A DNA stretch of 7,477 nucleotides from Acidobacteriota bacterium (lineage in GTDB: Bacteria > Acidobacteriota > Terriglobia > Terriglobales > Acidobacteriaceae): positions 1-7,477 of the forward strand of contig JAKCDN010000148.1 of assembly GCA_021841795.1 (NCBI GenBank). The letters run 5' to 3'. This document shows positions 5,815-7,477 of the stretch, piece after piece. A program made the position numbers and the translations under genes. Below the pieces are notes generated by a model. It was not told the origin of the DNA. It did not search any database and saw only the letters and a program-made list of their open reading frames with translations. Position 1 is the first letter of the stretch, and each line of letters begins with the position of its first letter.

Positions 5815-6867
5815 CTAGAGGCCGAGGATCTTGCGGTTCCGGCCGGCATCTGTGCCCCCGGCGGCGAAGTCGTCGAAGGCGCGATCGGTGACCGGAAGGA
5901 TGTGCTCGCGCACGAACTTTGCGCCTTCAGCGGCTCCGGCCTCGGGATGCTTGATGCAGCACTCCCACTCGACCACGGCCCATCCCGGATAGCCGTACTG
6001 CGCCAGCTTGGAAAAGACCTGACGGAAGTCGATCTGGCCGTCGCCGAGCGAACGGAAGCGTCCGGGGCGGTCGATCCAGTCCTGGTAGCCGCCATAGACG
6101 CCGGCGCGGCCATTGGGCCGGAACTCCGCGTCTTTAACGTGAAAGGCGCGAATGCGCTGGTGATAAAGATCGAGGAAGGCGAGGTAGTCCATCTGCTGCA
6201 GGACCATGTGGCTGGGGTCGTAGAGGATGCAGGCGCGGGGATGATCGCCGACGGCGGCAAGAAAGCGCTCGAAGGTGACGCCATCGTGGAGATCTTCGCC
6301 GGGATGAAGCTCGAAGCAGAGATCGACGCCGGCTTCGTCGAAGGCGTGAAGGATGGGCAGCCAGCGGGCGGCAAGCTCCTGGAAAGCCTCGTGAATCAGC
6401 CCGGCGGGCCGCTGCGGCCAGGGATAGAAGAACGGCCAGGCCAGGGCGCCGGAGAAGGTAGCGTGGGCGGCGAGCCCCAGGTTGCGGCTTGCCCTGGCGG
6501 CATAACGCAACTGATGAACGGCCCACGCGGTTCTGGCGGCGGGGCTGGCGGCCAGCCGGGGCGGGGCAAAGCCATCGAGCAGGGTGTCAAAGGCAGGATG
6601 GCTGGCGACGAGCTGGCCCTGAAGATGGGTGGAGAGCTCCGTGATGGCAAGGCCGGCCTGGGCCGCGACGCCCCTGACCTCGTCACAGTAGGTCTGGCTC
6701 TCGGCGGCACGTTCGAGATCGAACAGGCGGCGATCCCAGCTTGGAATCTGAATGCCGGCGTAGCCATGGCCGGCAGCCCACTGCGCCATGCCCGCAAGAG
6801 AGTTATAGGGTGGGTGGTCGGCGGCAAACTGGGCAAGGAAGATTGCAGGCCCCTGGATGGTTTTCAT
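5815..6867 (-). CDS. Sugar phosphate isomerase/epimerase, xylose isomerase-like TIM barrel
   Basis: 350-residue protein of the AP-endonuclease-2/xylose-isomerase-like TIM-barrel family (IolE/IolI type). These proteins isomerise, epimerise or dehydrate sugars and inositols with a divalent metal, in the cytoplasm. The frame runs upstream to 6957, but the ATG at 6867 is chosen because GGAGGAG sits 4 nt before it and because the extra 30 residues would only encode the tandem repeat of the leader. Candidate metal ligands fall where expected on barrel strands: E186 in CFELHPGED, D217 and H220 in LYDPSH, H243 in FHVKDAE, and E300 in VVEWEC. Other typical blocks are GYAGIQIPSWD (35-45), ELSTHLQGQL (77-86) and SGALAWPFFYPWPQRP (139-154). 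It follows a Gfo/Idh/MocA oxidoreductase on the same strand, a common pairing in sugar oxidation loci, which suggests it acts on the oxidised product. The exact substrate cannot be read from the sequence. Confidence 0.92.
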   Translation of the reverse strand: MKTIQGPAIFLAQFAADHPPYNSLAGMAQWAAGHGYAGIQIPSWDRRLFDLERAAESQTYCDEVRGVAAQAGLAITELSTHLQGQLVASHPAFDTLLDGFAPPRLAASPAARTAWAVHQLRYAARASRNLGLAAHATFSGALAWPFFYPWPQRPAGLIHEAFQELAARWLPILHAFDEAGVDLCFELHPGEDLHDGVTFERFLAAVGDHPRACILYDPSHMVLQQMDYLAFLDLYHQRIRAFHVKDAEFRPNGRAGVYGGYQDWIDRPGRFRSLGDGQIDFRQVFSKLAQYGYPGWAVVEWECCIKHPEAGAAEGAKFVREHILPVTDRAFDDFAAGGTDAGRNRKILGL

Positions 6868-6870
6868 CTG

Positions 6871-6878
6871 ACTCCTCC
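6871..6878 (-). promoter_or_regulatory. Strong ribosome binding site of the isomerase
   Basis: Minus strand GGAGGAGT, a near-perfect match to the 16S rRNA anti-Shine-Dalgarno sequence, with 4-6 nt to the ATG at 6867. It settles the start against the 30-codon longer frame. Confidence 0.85.
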
Positions 6879-6888
6879 GGCAGAATCT

Positions 6889-6918
6889 ATTGGGAAAGAC
6901 AAGATTGGGAAAGACAAG
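6889..6918. repeat. Perfect 15-bp tandem duplication in the isomerase leader
   Basis: The unit ATTGGGAAAGACAAG occurs twice head to tail (6889-6903 and 6904-6918), and a partial third copy, ATTGGG, follows at 6923-6928. It lies in the gap between oxidoreductase and isomerase, ending 22 bp upstream of the isomerase start. Its lower GC content contrasts with the surroundings. It may be a replication-slippage product or paired regulator sites. Confidence 0.75.
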
Positions 6919-6972
6919 GGGGATTGGGTCGGGCATGGAATGGCGCGGCAGGGCCAAGCCGATGCACGGGAA

Positions 6973-7477
6973 TCAAAACTGCACCCAGGCCGCGTTACGG
7001 CTGCTCTCAATAACGCGCTCGATGAAGCGCATGCCGCGCACGCCGGCCTCGATTCCGGGCAGAGTGGACGGCATCGGAGCTCCACTTCCCTGCTTCCAGG
7101 CCGCGAGCGCGCCGGCGAACTCGCGATAGAGAACGGCGAAGGCCTCAAGATATCCTTCGGGATGGCCGGCGGGGACGCGCGCCACGGCGAGGGCGTCGCC
7201 GCTCAGATAATTCATGGCGGCATGATGAATCTCTTCGGGCCGGTCGATCCATTTGACGATCAGGCGGTTCGGGTCCTGCTGGCGCCAGGCGAGCGAGCCT
7301 TTTTCTCCATAGATGCGCAGATGCATTTCGTTCATCTCGCCGGCGGCAATTTGCGAGCATGCCAGGGTGCCTTCAGCGCCGTTGCTCAAGCGCAGGAAGG
7401 CGCTGCAGTCATCGTCGAGGCGGCGGCCGGGAACCACGGTGCGCAAGCTGGCGTTGAGAGCCGTGACCTGGAGACCG
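6973..7477 (-). CDS. Gfo/Idh/MocA family oxidoreductase, C-terminal part
   Basis: The last 167 residues of an NAD(P)-dependent sugar or inositol dehydrogenase-like protein; the N-terminal Rossmann domain lies beyond the window edge. The visible part is the C-terminal alpha/beta domain typical of the family: a sheet strand series around DDDCSAFLRLSNGAEGTLAC, then EMHLRIYGEKGSLAW, a common family hallmark where a beta-hairpin follows the 'GekGsl' turn, then AGHPEGYLEAFAVLYREF and a closing helix with PGIEAGVRGMRFIERVIESS. The frame is open to base 7477 and stops with TGA at 6973-6975. Because only this domain is present, the cofactor preference and catalytic Lys/His cannot be judged. The isomerase gene starts 105 bp downstream on the same strand, and the two probably form one pathway unit that oxidises a sugar and then rearranges the keto product. 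Confidence 0.9.
   Translation of the reverse strand, partial: GLQVTALNASLRTVVPGRRLDDDCSAFLRLSNGAEGTLACSQIAAGEMNEMHLRIYGEKGSLAWRQQDPNRLIVKWIDRPEEIHHAAMNYLSGDALAVARVPAGHPEGYLEAFAVLYREFAGALAAWKQGSGAPMPSTLPGIEAGVRGMRFIERVIESSRNAAWVQF

Noticed and set aside
6868..6957. 30-codon N-terminal extension of the isomerase
   Set aside because: It encodes the tandem repeat (VFPN twice) and lies upstream of a near-perfect ribosome binding site at 6871-6878.
1..7477. CRISPR array, tRNA, rRNA, transposase or integrase
   Set aside because: I saw no regularly spaced repeats, no cloverleaf-like sequence with a CCA-type end, and no transposase or integrase motif on either strand. The only tandem repeat is the 15-bp pair at 6889-6918.

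Overview
The window is GC-rich DNA with tightly packed genes and long stop-free frames opposite the genes. It looks like a bacterial chromosome. Two Tat-exported Cys-type sulfatases, a Gfo/Idh/MocA oxidoreductase with a TIM-barrel sugar isomerase, and the style of the proteins suggest a soil-type Acidobacteriota (Terriglobia-like) genome. That assignment is inference from general protein style, not from a marker gene.

Layout. (1) 1-3016, minus strand: two sulfatase genes in tandem. The upstream one (1523-3016) is complete. The downstream one (1-1389) loses only its last part at the window edge. Each starts with a twin-arginine signal and carries a C-x-P-x-R formylglycine motif, so both should be activated in the cytoplasm and exported folded. 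(2) 3017-3279: a 263-bp divergent intergenic region with a good -10 box for the sulfatases inside an inverted repeat, and a pair of direct repeats. (3) 3280-5728, plus strand: pncB (nicotinate phosphoribosyltransferase), then, 34 bp downstream, a protein with a PD-(D/E)xK nuclease signature. A perfect 9-bp hairpin overlaps the pncB stop codon between them. (4) 5729-5814: a short convergent gap with a possible bidirectional hairpin. (5) 5815-7477, minus strand: a Gfo/Idh/MocA oxidoreductase (only its C-terminal 167 residues are in the window), followed by a TIM-barrel sugar isomerase/epimerase. The 105-bp gap between them holds a perfect 15-bp tandem duplication.

How it fits together. The sulfatases and the oxidoreductase/isomerase pair fit the use of sulfated or modified sugars: desulfation outside the cytoplasm, then oxidation and isomerisation inside. 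The pncB-nuclease pair sits between them and looks like a separate unit (NAD salvage plus a nuclease-like protein of unknown role). I see no convincing new multi-gene system. The items most worth checking are the nuclease-like protein with its intergenic hairpin, the altered metal-binding motif of the second sulfatase, and the repeats in the non-coding gaps.
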